From assembly GCA_021324445.1 (NCBI GenBank), contig JAJPJC010000271.1:1-39016 (forward strand): DNA of 39,016 nucleotides. Reading direction: 5' to 3'. The translations under genes were made by a program, and so were the position numbers. The stretch is from Isosphaeraceae bacterium (lineage in GTDB: Bacteria; Planctomycetota; Planctomycetia; Isosphaerales; Isosphaeraceae). Shown here piece by piece: positions 1-8,905 of the stretch (positions within the stretch are counted from its first letter, which is position 1; every line of letters begins with the position of its first letter). The notes beneath the pieces are model-generated. The model was not told where the DNA came from. It worked only from the letters and a program-made list of their open reading frames with translations, and did no database searches.

Positions 1-120
1 GCGCAGCCGCAGGGGACCAATCCCCAGCAACCCGGCGCCAGCGCCAACCCCAATAACCCCGCGCAACCGCAGGGGACCAATCCCCAACAACCCGGCGCCA
101 GCGCCAATCCGAACAACCCC
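1..120 (+). repeat. 60-bp tandem repeat, two units, inside the low-complexity gene
   Basis: Bases 1-60 and 61-120 are near-identical 60-mers that differ at a few mostly third-codon positions. A decayed third unit begins at 121 (gcgcagccgcgggg). The array may continue to the left of the window. A second, 33-bp periodicity (tggaggcggcggccagcccc...) occurs at 1563-1624 in the same gene. Confidence 0.9.
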
Positions 121-2292
121 GCGCAGCCGCGGGGCGGAGCAAACAACCCACGAGGAGACAAGGCTCAGCAACCCCAGGCAGGCGCGAACACCCCGCAGGG
201 AGACAAGGCTCAGCAACCCGCCGAGGGCGCCACTCGCCAGGCTGCCAACCCGGCTGGCTCCCAGACGACGAAGGCTACCGATCAGAACGGCAATCCCCAG
301 GGCGACCGCGGCCAACCGGGCGCACAATCCGCGAACAAGCCTGCCAACGGTCCCGACTCGGCCCAGGGAGCGCCAAAGCCCGGCACCAATCCTCGTCAGG
401 ACTCTGGTCAAAGCCAGTCGGCGACCAATCCCCGACAGGCGCCCCGGCAGGGCGCCGGGCCAGAGAATGCTCCGAAGCCGGGCTCACCCACTCCGCCCGG
501 CTCGGCTCCTCCGCCCGGTTCCCCGCAGCCCGGGACCAATCCGCCCCGGCCTGGTGCGGCACCGCCCCAGCCCGGCGGTCAGGACCGCGCCCAGCAGAAG
601 GACGCGGGCGACGCGGCGCAAAGGCAGAATGAGAACCCCACCGGTCGGCCCTTAGCCCAGCCGAGCGGGAACGAGAAAGAGAAAACTGGTCAGGCCGCGC
701 CGCCGGGCGAACCGAACCCGCGAGATCTCCAGCGCGACACGCGGGGGGGGCCCGACGCTCGTCCCACGACAACTCCGCCCCAGGGCCAGCCCGGGACACC
801 CAGCACCGCGAATCCACCCCCGACAGGGCCGGACCGGACCAGTCCCACGTCGAACCCGCGCAACCCGACGGGCGCACAGCAGGGGGCCCAGGCCGAGCAG
901 GGACAGAAGGACCAGAGCGGCACCCAGGCCGCTCGCCAGCCCACGCAGCCGACGGCCCCCGGCGACCGACGTCCTCCGGGCCCGCCCAACCCAGCCGCGA
1001 ACACCACGACTCCGCCCCAAACCCCGGGCGAGCCACAGCCCCGGCAACCGGCGCAGCCCCAGGTCGAAAGTCCGACGCAACAGCAACCCAACCCGCAACA
1101 GCAACAGCCCAACCCGCAACAGCCCGAGCCTCCGTTCGGCGCTCGGACCAACGTCCCGCATGAGAATTCCTCCAACCCCGGGGTGAACCCGTCGAACAAG
1201 CCTCGGTCTGCGTCCAACCCGCAGACGGCGCCCAAGCCGACACAGGCTCAAGACCAATCGCAGTCGAGTGAGTCCGCCCAGGGGCAGAAGTCGGATATTC
1301 CTGGCTCGAAGCCGGGTCAAGAGAGCCAGGGTGAGGCGGGCGCGGGGAAATCCGGCAAGACCGGCCAAGGCTCCAAGCCCGGCTCGGAAGGCTCCAAGCC
1401 CGGTTCGGGTGGTTCGAAGCCCGGCCCGGGGGGGCAGAAGCCGGCCGGATCGCCCAGCTCCCAGAGCAACGGGGAGGCCAAGAGCGGCACTGAGCAATCT
1501 GAGTCATCCCAGGGCTCGAAGCCATCGACTTCCGGCGCCGGCCAGCCGTCCAAGGAGCAGGGTGGAGGCGGCGGCCAGCCCCACAAGGAGCCCAGTGGAG
1601 GCGGCGGCCAGCCCCACAAGGAGCAGGGTGGATCGTCGCGGAGCGGCGAGGGAGGGGCCGGTACCCCCAGCCCCGGCAGTGGTAAGAACCCCGGTCAATT
1701 CTCCAAAGGCGTCGGCCAGAGCAATATCGGCGGCGGTGGCGCGCAAGATCAGCCCAGCGCCCCGCCCGGTGAGCCGCCCAAGGACGAATCGAAACCGTCC
1801 CCGCCCGCCCAGGAACCCGCCAACCCGAACCCGGGCGATGACGTGGCACCGCGCGGCCAGTCGCAGAGCGACCTGGTGCTCCGCAAGCTCGCCGATGCCC
1901 TCCAGGACGACCAGAAGGCCAAGGAACTCGAGGATCGGACCGGCATGACCCGCGAACAACTCGAACAATTCGCCAAGCCGTACCAGAAGCCGAAGTCCGC
2001 ACCGGCTGGGCCGGGCCGCGAGATCGAGGTGAAGCCGGGTGACCAGACCCCGGTGGCGAAACCCGGCGCCAACCTGCCGGGGTTCGACCGCACCCAGCGC
2101 ATGGACTCCAAGTCGATCCGCGAACGGGGCACCATGCCCCAGGATACGGTCCGCAACATGGAGCAGGGCTGGCGCTCCGAGCCGCCTCCCGAATGGCGGA
2201 GCCGGTGGCAAGGTTACAAGAGCAAGCTCGCGCGCTCCAAAGTGACGCCGACCCGTCGGGCCGCGCGGACTCCCGCCACCAGTGGCAAGTAG
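1..2292 (+). CDS. Large low-complexity Pro/Gln/Gly/Ser-rich repeat protein, 5' end missing
   Basis: Frame 1 is open from the first base to the TAG at 2290-2292, giving at least 763 residues, so the gene starts upstream of the window. Almost all of it is disordered-looking sequence rich in P, Q, G, N, S, A and K. It contains two nearly identical 20-residue units (AQPQGTNPQQPGASANPNNP) at residues 1-40, KPGS-type repeats around residues 457-480, and a GGGGQPHKE repeat around residues 522-543. Only the last ~145 residues look ordered: a helical stretch beginning SDLVLRKLADAL and including TGMTREQLEQF, then a basic tail. There is no ATG before position 1183, but codon phase and composition are continuous across it, so 1183 is not taken as the start. 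I do not recognise a family. By analogy with other giant planctomycete proteins it could be an envelope protein, but no signal or membrane segment is visible in this part. Confidence 0.75.
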   Translation, partial: AQPQGTNPQQPGASANPNNPAQPQGTNPQQPGASANPNNPAQPRGGANNPRGDKAQQPQAGANTPQGDKAQQPAEGATRQAANPAGSQTTKATDQNGNPQGDRGQPGAQSANKPANGPDSAQGAPKPGTNPRQDSGQSQSATNPRQAPRQGAGPENAPKPGSPTPPGSAPPPGSPQPGTNPPRPGAAPPQPGGQDRAQQKDAGDAAQRQNENPTGRPLAQPSGNEKEKTGQAAPPGEPNPRDLQRDTRGGPDARPTTTPPQGQPGTPSTANPPPTGPDRTSPTSNPRNPTGAQQGAQAEQGQKDQSGTQAARQPTQPTAPGDRRPPGPPNPAANTTTPPQTPGEPQPRQPAQPQVESPTQQQPNPQQQQPNPQQPEPPFGARTNVPHENSSNPGVNPSNKPRSASNPQTAPKPTQAQDQSQSSESAQGQKSDIPGSKPGQESQGEAGAGKSGKTGQGSKPGSEGSKPGSGGSKPGPGGQKPAGSPSSQSNGEAKSGTEQSESSQGSKPSTSGAGQPSKEQGGGGGQPHKEPSGGGGQPHKEQGGSSRSGEGGAGTPSPGSGKNPGQFSKGVGQSNIGGGGAQDQPSAPPGEPPKDESKPSPPAQEPANPNPGDDVAPRGQSQSDLVLRKLADALQDDQKAKELEDRTGMTREQLEQFAKPYQKPKSAPAGPGREIEVKPGDQTPVAKPGANLPGFDRTQRMDSKSIRERGTMPQDTVRNMEQGWRSEPPPEWRSRWQGYKSKLARSKVTPTRRAARTPATSGK

Positions 2293-2363
2293 CGCAGCCA
2301 ACCGCCCCGGGCGTCAGAAGCCTGCGCCGCAAACCCGAAATGCTGCTTTTTTTAGGAAGATTG

Positions 2364-2438
2364 AACCACGAAATACACGAAACTCACGAAAAGAGAAAAA
2401 GAATTCAATCTCTTTCTTCTTTCGTGGATTTCGTGGTT
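2364..2438. repeat. Interspersed palindromic repeat, ACCACGAAATACACGAAA family, copy 1
   Basis: The left arm 2364-2382 (aaccacgaaatacacgaaa) and right arm 2420-2438 are complementary at 18 of 19 positions around a 37-base AT-rich centre. The same arm sequence recurs at 30974-31057. The element fills the gap between the repeat protein and nadB. Short peptides such as NHEIHETHEK or FVDFVVKN read from it are artefacts of the repeat. Confidence 0.85.
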
Positions 2439-2461
2439 AAAAACCTGCTGTCAAGATTTCC

Positions 2462-4114
2462 ATGGACACGCTGCATCCTGTGCCGGCGCCGCGGCGATAC
2501 CTGGTGGGGTTCGACCCCAGGGAGCTGCCCCACCACTTCACCGACGTCCTGGTCATCGGGGGCGGGATCGCGGGGTTCCGGGCCGCCCTGGGCATCCCGG
2601 AGCGGTACCGGGTCCTGGTCGTGACCAAGGACGAGCTGCGCGAGAGCAACAGCCAGTACGCGCAGGGCGGAATTGCCGGCGTCCTCGACCCGGAGGACCG
2701 GTTCGACAACCATATCGCCGACACCCTCGCGGCGGGCAAGGGGCTTTGCGACCCGGCGGTGGTCGAGCTGGTCATCCGCGAGGCGCCGCGGCGGATCGGC
2801 GAGCTGATCGAGTGGGGCACGCACTTTGATGAGGTCAACGGCCACGTGGCACTGGGTCGCGAGGGGGGGCACTCGCATGCCCGGATCGTCCACGCGCTGG
2901 GGGATGAGACCGGCCGCGAGATCATGCGCGCGGTGATCCAGCGGGCGCGAACGCGGGCCAATCTCCGCATCTGGCAGAACAGCTTCACGATCGATCTTCT
3001 GACCCACGAAGGGCAGTGCCGGGGCGTGCTGGTCTGGGACCGTCGCCGCGGGTTCGCCCTGGTCTGGGCCCGGGCGGTGGTGCTGGCCACCGGCGGCGCC
3101 GGTCAGCTCTTCCGCGAGACGACCAACCCGCCCATCGCCACGGCGGACGGGCACGCCATGGCCTTTCGGGCCGGTGCCGAGCTGCGCGACATGGAGTTCA
3201 TGCAGTTCCACCCCACGGTGCTCTACATCGCCGGCTCGGCGCGCCACCTGCTGACCGAAGCCCTGCGCGGCGAAGGGGCCTACTTGCGCAATTGCCATGG
3301 CGAGCGGTTCATGACGGGCGCTCATCCGCTGGCCGAACTGGCCCCGCGGGATGACGTCTCACTGGCGATTGCCGCCCAGATGGCCAGGACCCAGCATCCG
3401 AGCGTCTACCTCGACCTATCCCATCTCGATGCCGACCGCATCCGCCGCCGCTTCCCCGGCATCGATCGCCTCTGCCGGACCTTCGACCTGGACATCACCC
3501 GGGACCCCATCCCGGTCTGCCCCGGCGCGCATTACCTGATCGGCGGCGTCACCGTCGACGACCACGGCCGCACCACGCTGCCGGGCCTCTGGGCCGCGGG
3601 CGAGGTCACCAGCTCGGGCCTCCATGGTGCCAACCGGCTCGCCTCCAACAGCCTGCTCGAGGGCCTGGTCTACGGCGCGCGGGCGGCCGAGGACATCGTC
3701 GCCGGACTGGATGACGCGGGCCCGCGGCCGCTGGAAGTGGCCCCGGTCTCCGCCCCCACCCGCAGCGACGGCCAGACCCGGATCGACCTGGGCGACCTCC
3801 GCGAATCGCTCCGAGCGCTGCTGTGGCGCCGACTGGGGATCACCCGCGACGCCGCCGGCTTGAGCGAGGCCGCGGCCCGCGTCGACCACTGGGGCCGCTA
3901 TATCCTCCCCCTGGAGTTCGACGACCCCACCGGCTGGACCATGCAGAACATGTTGATCGTCGCCCGGCTCATGATCGTCGCGGCCGCCGACCGCCGCGAA
4001 TCCCGCGGCGTCCATTTCCGACGCGATTTCCCCCAGCCTGACCCCGCGCTGAACGTCCACATCCGCCTCCACGCCACGGCGTCGGCCCCGGCTCCGACGC
4101 CGGCACGAACGTAG
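2462..4114 (+). CDS. nadB: L-aspartate oxidase (NadB)
   Basis: This 550-residue flavoprotein oxidises L-aspartate to iminoaspartate, the first step of de novo NAD synthesis in the cytoplasm. The FAD dinucleotide-binding motif VIGGGIAGFRAAL is at residues ~31-43. It is followed by SNSQYAQGGIAG, typical of the fumarate reductase/NadB flavoprotein family, by the substrate-site stretch MQFHPTVLY, by LLTEALRGEGAYL, and by the C-terminal flavin motif GLHGANRLASNSLLEGLVYG. The length matches the family. The N-terminus has ~30 residues before the Rossmann motif, a little longer than usual, and no clear Shine-Dalgarno precedes the ATG at 2462. nadA and nadC are not in the window. The TAG stop at 4112-4114 lies inside a palindrome shared with the convergent TPR gene. 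Confidence 0.95.
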   Translation: MDTLHPVPAPRRYLVGFDPRELPHHFTDVLVIGGGIAGFRAALGIPERYRVLVVTKDELRESNSQYAQGGIAGVLDPEDRFDNHIADTLAAGKGLCDPAVVELVIREAPRRIGELIEWGTHFDEVNGHVALGREGGHSHARIVHALGDETGREIMRAVIQRARTRANLRIWQNSFTIDLLTHEGQCRGVLVWDRRRGFALVWARAVVLATGGAGQLFRETTNPPIATADGHAMAFRAGAELRDMEFMQFHPTVLYIAGSARHLLTEALRGEGAYLRNCHGERFMTGAHPLAELAPRDDVSLAIAAQMARTQHPSVYLDLSHLDADRIRRRFPGIDRLCRTFDLDITRDPIPVCPGAHYLIGGVTVDDHGRTTLPGLWAAGEVTSSGLHGANRLASNSLLEGLVYGARAAEDIVAGLDDAGPRPLEVAPVSAPTRSDGQTRIDLGDLRESLRALLWRRLGITRDAAGLSEAAARVDHWGRYILPLEFDDPTGWTMQNMLIVARLMIVAAADRRESRGVHFRRDFPQPDPALNVHIRLHATASAPAPTPART

Positions 4115-4142
4115 GTCGGGCTGGAGGGAAAGCCCGACCTAC
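4111..4142. terminator. Perfect 12-bp palindrome between convergent genes; holds both stop codons
   Basis: Arms gtaggtcgggct (4111-4122) and agcccgacctac (4131-4142) pair perfectly around an 8-base loop. The TAG stop of nadB (4112-4114) and the TAG stop of the opposing TPR gene (complement of 4139-4141) occupy mirror positions in the two arms. The hairpin has no T-tract, so its role as a bidirectional terminator is inferred from its position. The arms resemble those of the palindromes at 14602-14654 and 33558-33616. Confidence 0.7.
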
Positions 4143-5347
4143 TTCCTCGCCGGCGTCCTCTTGAGCGGCGCGATGGGCGGTCCGGTGAGGGAGGACAGGT
4201 CGAATCCTTTGCGGGAGCGCAGCGCTTCGAGGGCATCCCGGGCCGGCGTGTAGTTCGGATTCAGATCGAGCGCGGCCTGAAAACACTGATAGGCCAGGAG
4301 ATACATTTCGGCCTCCATGGCCGCCTGGCCCAGCCGCCAGCGCGGTTCCGGATCCTCGGGATGCTCGTCGATCGCCCTGGTCAGTCGATCCAGCAACGCG
4401 ATGCGTTCTCGGGCCCGGTTGGCCCGCTCCTGAGTGGCTCGGGCCCTGTCGGTCAGACCGGCGCTCATCTGAGCCTGGGCGAGCAGTTGGAGGGCGGCGG
4501 GATCGTCGGGTTGGACTCCGAGGGCCTTTTCCAGGTCCTCGATCGCGAGCTGGGGCTGGCGGATCAGGACGTGAATCCTGGCCCGAACCAGCAGCGCGTC
4601 GTAGTTGGTCGGATCGGCGGCGAGGGCACGCTGAGCCAGCTCGGTCGCCTCCTCCACCTGGCCGCGATCGCGCGCCTGCTGGGCGGCGAGGGCCAGCACC
4701 TGCGGATCGTTCGGTGTCTGCTCGCGGAGCACGGCAAGGTCTGCGGCAGCCTCCGCGTGACGATGGGCCTTGAGCAAGGCCCGAAACCGGCCGATGCGCG
4801 CTTCCCGCGCCTCCTGCGCAGGCGGCCTGCGTCGTAACGCCTCGGCATAAGCCCCCGCCGATTCGTCGAGCTTGCCCTGGTCCTGGTAGACTTTTCCCAG
4901 GGCAGACCAGGGGTGAAAATCACCCGGCTCGAGCTGTGCGGCCTCCTTCAACAATGTGATGGCTCGCTGGGCATCGCTGGCGGCGAGATAGATCGCCGCC
5001 AGCATCTTGTCGGCCTCCGGCTGGGCGCGCTTCATCGTCAGCGACCGCTCCAGCACGCGGCGCGCCCGCGCGATATTCCCCCGCATCAAGAACGCGCGGG
5101 CGGCCAGAGTCAACCCGTCCGCGGCATCGGGCCCGTCGGCCGGGATCCCCGCGAGGACCTGAAGGGCCCGGTCCGGTTGACCGCGATCGAGATAGGAGCG
5201 GGCGCGCGCCAGCGCATCCCCACGGTCCTTCTGGACCTGAGAGACCATCCAGCCGATGAGGGCCAGGACGACGGCCAGGCAGAGCAGGACGACGATCCGG
5301 GGCAGCAGGGGCGAGCGGGCGGCCGGCAGGGATTGAGGCGCAGGCAA
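4139..5347 (-). CDS. Membrane-anchored tetratricopeptide-repeat protein
   Basis: This is a 402-residue protein with a short N-terminal tail, one hydrophobic helix at residues ~16-36 (RIVVLLCLAVVLALIGWMV), and a long array of TPR-type helical pairs to about residue 375. Examples are ARSYLDRGQPDRALQVLAGI, HPWSALGKVYQDQGKLDESA and LAYQCFQAALDLNPNYTPA. It is probably inner-membrane anchored with a TPR domain outside the cytoplasm, acting in protein-protein contacts; no enzymatic domain is present. The start used is a TTG at 5347. The first in-frame ATG lies after the hydrophobic helix and would delete it. The Shine-Dalgarno is poor, so the start is uncertain. The gene is convergent with nadB and their stops share one palindrome. 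Confidence 0.8.
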   Translation of the reverse strand: MPAPQSLPAARSPLLPRIVVLLCLAVVLALIGWMVSQVQKDRGDALARARSYLDRGQPDRALQVLAGIPADGPDAADGLTLAARAFLMRGNIARARRVLERSLTMKRAQPEADKMLAAIYLAASDAQRAITLLKEAAQLEPGDFHPWSALGKVYQDQGKLDESAGAYAEALRRRPPAQEAREARIGRFRALLKAHRHAEAAADLAVLREQTPNDPQVLALAAQQARDRGQVEEATELAQRALAADPTNYDALLVRARIHVLIRQPQLAIEDLEKALGVQPDDPAALQLLAQAQMSAGLTDRARATQERANRARERIALLDRLTRAIDEHPEDPEPRWRLGQAAMEAEMYLLAYQCFQAALDLNPNYTPARDALEALRSRKGFDLSSLTGPPIAPLKRTPARK

Positions 5348-5443
5348 GGGGGAAGCCCGATCCGAACACCGGCTGGATCAGCCGCAAGGGATGTCCCGGA
5401 AATCTGACAGCGGGGCGGTCCAAGCGGACCGGGAAGACAGGAA

Positions 5444-5474
5444 GGGAGGCGGAGCACTGGGCGCTCCGCCTCCC
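5444..5474 (-). terminator. GC-rich hairpin downstream of the DUF1559 gene
   Basis: Arms gggaggcggagc (5444-5455) and gctccgcctccc (5463-5474) form a perfect 12-bp stem with a 7-base loop. The hairpin lies 37 bases past the stop of the minus-strand DUF1559 gene. No U-run follows, as is common in high-GC genomes, so termination is inferred. Confidence 0.55.
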
Positions 5475-5510
5475 GGGTCAACTCGGGTGGACTGTCGCGG
5501 TCGGTCCCGA

Positions 5511-6680
5511 TCAATAGGAATCGCTCGAGAGCACCTCGTTCTGGGCCCGCGACCCCAGCGCCCAGATCGTTTGCATGGCCGTCGATGTCTTGAGGAACCG
5601 GGCCGAGCCGTCGGCGAACGCCACGTTGCCGCCGCCGGGGTGGTAGCTGCTCAGGCCGTACATGCCCGGGCAGTCCCAGTCACCGTTCCAGGAACACGTC
5701 CGGCAGTTGGGATACTGGGGGTTGGGTGCCAGCAGCGTGTTGCCCAGGGTCCAGCCAAACATCCCCTGGTTCCACGCCTGGCCCAGGTAGCTCATATTAT
5801 ACTCCCAGTTCGCACCGCCATGAGTGATGCTGCCCGGGGCGTAGCCGGCGCACATCGGCAGCCACTGGAGGAACGCAACGGAACCGGCCGGCATGCTGGC
5901 TCCCGACGCCGAGGACCAGAGGCAGTTCCCGTTGGCAGGCCAGGGAACGTGGCCCATCACGTCTTGCGGGATCGACAGCTTGCTGCTGTCCTGGTCGCCC
6001 AGGCGCCATTCACCGAAGGCGATCGTATTGCTCGTGCCGTCGGTGACATCCCGAACGCCGCGGGCCGGGGCGGATTGAGCACCCGGCGCATAGGTGGGAG
6101 GTGGGCCGGACCCGCCGCCAAACATGAAGATGCCGTTGGCCGCCCACGAGCCGGCGTTGCCGACCCACATGAGGCTGGAACCGACCGACGCGAAATAACT
6201 GTTGCCGGGGATCGGCTTGCCGTAGTACGTGCCGGCCGGCAGGGGCGCCGATGGGCAGAGCAGCGAAGCGATCCGGGAGGTGATGGCGGTCACCTGGGTC
6301 AGGTCGCCATGGACGTTGCCGTCCCCATGGCTGACCAACCTGAAATTGATGCTGTTGTAAACCGGCATTTGCTCGAAGTAGCCCAGCAGCATCGCCTGCG
6401 GGCTCCAGGAGCCCCAGGTCCCTTGCCCGGACCATCCCGTCGCCGGACCCCCGGTGCCATAGGAGGCCGGATAGGCCCCGTTGGCCGACTCATAGTTGGC
6501 CAGTGCCAGCCCGAGCTGTTTCATGTTGTTGAGGCACTGCGCCCGCCGGGCGGCTTCCCGTGCGGATTGTACTGCGGGGAGCAGCAGTGCGATCAAGACC
6601 GCAATAATCGCGATAACGACCAGCAACTCGATCAGGGTAAATCCCCGCTGCGATCTCGTCTCCAGTCGAATGAGACTCAT
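5511..6680 (-). CDS. DUF1559 protein with type IV pilin-like N-terminus
   Basis: The 389-residue protein starts [20 protein letters not shown]. That is a prepilin-type signal with predicted cleavage between G13 and F14, E18 at position +5 of the mature form, and a hydrophobic helix continuing to about residue 36. The [15 protein letters not shown] segment and the C-terminal [12 protein letters not shown] (H-x9-DG) motif are the DUF1559 hallmarks, a family greatly expanded in planctomycetes and thought to be pseudopilin-like surface proteins. ATG 6680 is chosen over longer reading because AGGAG lies 7 bases upstream and the prepilin signal follows at once. A small lipoprotein gene lies 185 bp upstream on the same strand and a terminator-like hairpin follows. 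Confidence 0.93.
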   Translation of the reverse strand: MSLIRLETRSQRGFTLIELLVVIAIIAVLIALLLPAVQSAREAARRAQCLNNMKQLGLALANYESANGAYPASYGTGGPATGWSGQGTWGSWSPQAMLLGYFEQMPVYNSINFRLVSHGDGNVHGDLTQVTAITSRIASLLCPSAPLPAGTYYGKPIPGNSYFASVGSSLMWVGNAGSWAANGIFMFGGGSGPPPTYAPGAQSAPARGVRDVTDGTSNTIAFGEWRLGDQDSSKLSIPQDVMGHVPWPANGNCLWSSASGASMPAGSVAFLQWLPMCAGYAPGSITHGGANWEYNMSYLGQAWNQGMFGWTLGNTLLAPNPQYPNCRTCSWNGDWDCPGMYGLSSYHPGGGNVAFADGSARFLKTSTAMQTIWALGSRAQNEVLSSDSY

Positions 6681-6865
6681 GGATGGACTCCTGCGTGGGA
6701 GAGAGGAATGGAAGGCCCGACTCGGGACGGTCCTTGCACCCAGGCGCGGGCGTTGCGAAAAAAGAACAGAAGGGCGCGCCGCGACTGGGAGGCCGCCCGA
6801 TTGTCTGGGACCACCCAGGCCACCCTGGGCGTTGTCCGAGCAGGCCCGTTCGACGATGAGTGAGC

Positions 6866-7087
6866 TCATTTCGGCCCTAACGGGTCGGCACCCGGATTTC
6901 TGTGCAGATTGCCCGAGGACGACGTACCACCACCTTTCTTCATATCCTTCGGGAGCGGTTCGATCTTCACCGGCGGCGGCGGAGGGGCGTCCGCTAACTT
7001 CACTTCAGTCCCCTGACCGCAGCCCATTGACCAGGCCGCCACGAACGCGGCCAGCGTCGAGAAACGCACCACAGTCTTGACTCGCAT
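6866..7087 (-). CDS. Small putative lipoprotein upstream of the DUF1559 gene
   Basis: The 73-residue protein has a basic start (MRVKTVVR), a hydrophobic stretch, and Cys23 in the context WSMGC, a loose lipobox. The exported part is short and Pro/Lys/Gly-rich ([20 protein letters not shown]) and ends ADPLGPK. A GAGGG Shine-Dalgarno precedes the ATG by about 7 bases. It lies immediately upstream of the DUF1559 gene and is probably cotranscribed with it. Small proline-rich lipoproteins beside DUF1559 genes are, from memory, common in planctomycetes, but their function is unknown. A small hairpin (cccagg/cctggg, 6814-6829) sits in the 185-bp gap and could tune expression between the two genes. 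Confidence 0.72.
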   Translation of the reverse strand: MRVKTVVRFSTLAAFVAAWSMGCGQGTEVKLADAPPPPPVKIEPLPKDMKKGGGTSSSGNLHRNPGADPLGPK

Positions 7088-7848
7088 CGCGGACCCTCAC
7101 AGTCACAGGGCTGGAACCCCCCCGGCGCCGCCGGCCCTGCACGACGGACCCCGGGCCACCAACCTGGTTGGATCATTGTCGAAGTCGAACGAGAAGGCTA
7201 GCAGACCGATTTCACGGAAGGTCGGGTCGAGCCCCGGCTGCCGTGGAATCAAGAAAGGGGACTGTCAGATCGCTTGCACGGATTCCGAATCGGAACTGTC
7301 GAGTGCCGAGTCCTTCGGAGTCGCGAGAGGCTGGTGGCTCGTCAGGATCGATCGTTCGAGCCACGAGCCACCCGCTCGGCTTGGACCAGCGGCTCGTCAC
7401 TCTTTGTTCATGCGGAGACCGATCTTGTCTTGACCAAGCTTGTCTTATACTCTCCTCGCAAGCGCGATTCAAGGTGCGACAGGACGGATTTCCCGATCGG
7501 CGAGTTCATCCACTCGCGAGCGGCCAGCGCTCCCCCAAGCCGATCGGGAAGCCCACACCCACAACGGGGCCCGAGGGACAAACCGATCGATCGGGAACCG
7601 GCCTCGCGGCCAGTTCGGACCTGCAACCAGGTTCGGCGGCCGGCCGGTCAATCCGGACGCGCCTCGCGGGTCTCTTCTAGAGAGGCAACCAGGTGGACCA
7701 CCGGTTACACGCGGCGATCCCGAGTCGCCTGGGACCGAAGCTCCCCTTCCCGATCCCGACCGGAGCATTCCCTGGTCGAGATCCGCTCGAGCCGCGACGT
7801 TCGCCTGTTCATTTCCTCAGTGTTTTTTCCCGAAACGAGGTGACACCG
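7088..7848. other. 761-bp intergenic region, no supported gene
   Basis: This lies between the divergent lipoprotein gene and the plus-strand membrane protein gene. Reading frames across it lack Shine-Dalgarno sequences, recognisable domains or consistent codon use. It holds a perfect 10-bp inverted repeat ggtggctcgt/acgagccacc at about 7331-7370, and a possible plus-strand -10 element TATACT at 7446-7451 with TTGTCT 15 bases upstream, a spacing shorter than ideal. It presumably carries promoters for both flanking genes. Confidence 0.4.
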
Positions 7849-8634
7849 ATGACTTCGCAAGACTCTCCCGCGCCGGCAGACCCGCCCGTCCAACCGTCTT
7901 CGTCCCCGGCCCCCCAGGCCCCGACCGCCGGCCCGGGAGTGGCGATCCCGATGGCCGTCCTGGGTCTGGCGCTGCTGGCCGGGGCTGCCGCTTGGCTGGT
8001 GGGTGAGTCGACCCTCGATTCCTTCCACACCTCCAAGGCCGCCGAGAATTATCAGCGGCCCGAGATCTTGAACCAGGAGATGCCCCGGGTGAGCTCACTC
8101 AACGGCGCCGTGGGCTTCGGTCCCTTCGGCGCCCTGCTCGGCCTGGCGATGGGGCTGGCTGGGGGACTGGCCCGGCGGTCCCTGGGTGGGGCCGTGCTGG
8201 GTGCCGTCGCCGGGTTGATCCTGGGCACCGCGGCGGGCGTGTTGCCGTCGTTTGCCGTGATGCCCTGGCATTGGGCGCACCGCAACGACGATCCCTCGTC
8301 GACCGAGCTGATGGTGCCCCTGATGGTGCATCTGTGTCTCTGGAGTGGGATCGGCCTGGCGGCCGGGCTCGCCTTTGGGATCGGCGGCAGCGGCTTCCAG
8401 CCGGCGCGCCTGATCGAAGCCGCGTTCGTCGGCCTGGTCGGGGCGGTGCTCGGCACCTTCATCTTTGAGATCGGGGGTGCCTTCCTCTTCCCGCTGGCCC
8501 GGACCGCCAGCCCGTTCTCGGTGACCCCCGAGACACGACTGCTGGCCCGGTTGTGTGTCGCCGGCTGCGTCGGCCTGGTCGCCCTGTGGGCACTCCCACC
8601 CCAGCCGGCGCGGCAGGGGACCCAGCCGGGATAG
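7849..8634 (+). CDS. Polytopic membrane protein of unknown function
   Basis: The 261-residue protein begins with a ~30-residue Pro/Ala/Ser-rich cytoplasmic tail, then has about six hydrophobic helices near residues 32-53, 85-106, 112-137, 155-180, 187-212 and 230-248. The helices are rich in Gly and Ala (ALLGLAMGLAGGLARRSLGGA, GLILGTAAGV). Between helices 1 and 2 lies a polar segment with STLDSFHTSKAAENYQRP. The start at 7849 is favoured over an upstream in-frame ATG because GAGGTGA lies 5-6 bases before it and the upstream extension is Arg/Pro-rich with no membrane character. I do not recognise a family. It could be a small channel-like or structural membrane protein; nothing in the neighbourhood fixes its role. 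Confidence 0.75.
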   Translation: MTSQDSPAPADPPVQPSSSPAPQAPTAGPGVAIPMAVLGLALLAGAAAWLVGESTLDSFHTSKAAENYQRPEILNQEMPRVSSLNGAVGFGPFGALLGLAMGLAGGLARRSLGGAVLGAVAGLILGTAAGVLPSFAVMPWHWAHRNDDPSSTELMVPLMVHLCLWSGIGLAAGLAFGIGGSGFQPARLIEAAFVGLVGAVLGTFIFEIGGAFLFPLARTASPFSVTPETRLLARLCVAGCVGLVALWALPPQPARQGTQPG

Positions 8635-8683
8635 CATGAGCTAAATCGATCTAAATCGATCCACGCAAAGGGGAAAGCGAAGG

Positions 8684-8834
8684 GCGGAATCGCCGGAGGG
8701 AGCCGGCTCCGACACGGGCGGGATCCCGGAGCGGAATCGCCGGAGGGAGCCGGCTCCTACAAGGGCGGGATCCCGCGGTCTTCTGGCAGCTCCGTCCGCC
8801 GAACCGCTTGTAGCGGCTCCGTCCGCCGAACCGC
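8684..8834. repeat. Repeat cluster of the GGAGCCGGCTCC family
   Basis: Two 45-bp direct units (8684-8728 and 8731-8775, starting gcggaatcgccggaggg) differ at two positions. Each contains the palindrome ggagccggctcc. They are followed by two copies of ctccgtccgccgaaccgc (8790-8807, 8817-8834). Related sequence occurs at 20451-20516. A short tandem taaatcgatc pair lies just before, at 8642-8661. The cluster fills most of the 271-bp gap. Confidence 0.8.
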
Positions 8835-8905
8835 GCTCGGCCGGGTCGGCCCGGGAGTGCCTGCCGCCTCTTCCCGCGCCAGCTCGGTTCGCCGATAATA
8901 TTTCC

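Noticed and set aside
275..2332. 685-residue minus-strand reading frame opposite the repeat protein
   Set aside because: It is Arg/Pro/Ser/Cys-rich shadow sequence produced by GC-rich repeats on the other strand. It has no domain or ribosome site, and the plus strand has the consistent repeat peptides.
2341..2356. T-run (seven T) after the repeat protein as an intrinsic terminator
   Set aside because: No stable GC-rich stem lies directly before it; the nearest inverted bases are 16 or more bases away.
7088..7848. Overlapping reading frames of 86-189 residues in this gap as genes
   Set aside because: They have no start signals, no domains and Arg/Ser/Pro-heavy composition typical of random GC-rich DNA.
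8684..8834. CRISPR array
   Set aside because: There are only two units, almost no spacer, and no cas genes; it is a tandem of a dispersed palindromic repeat.
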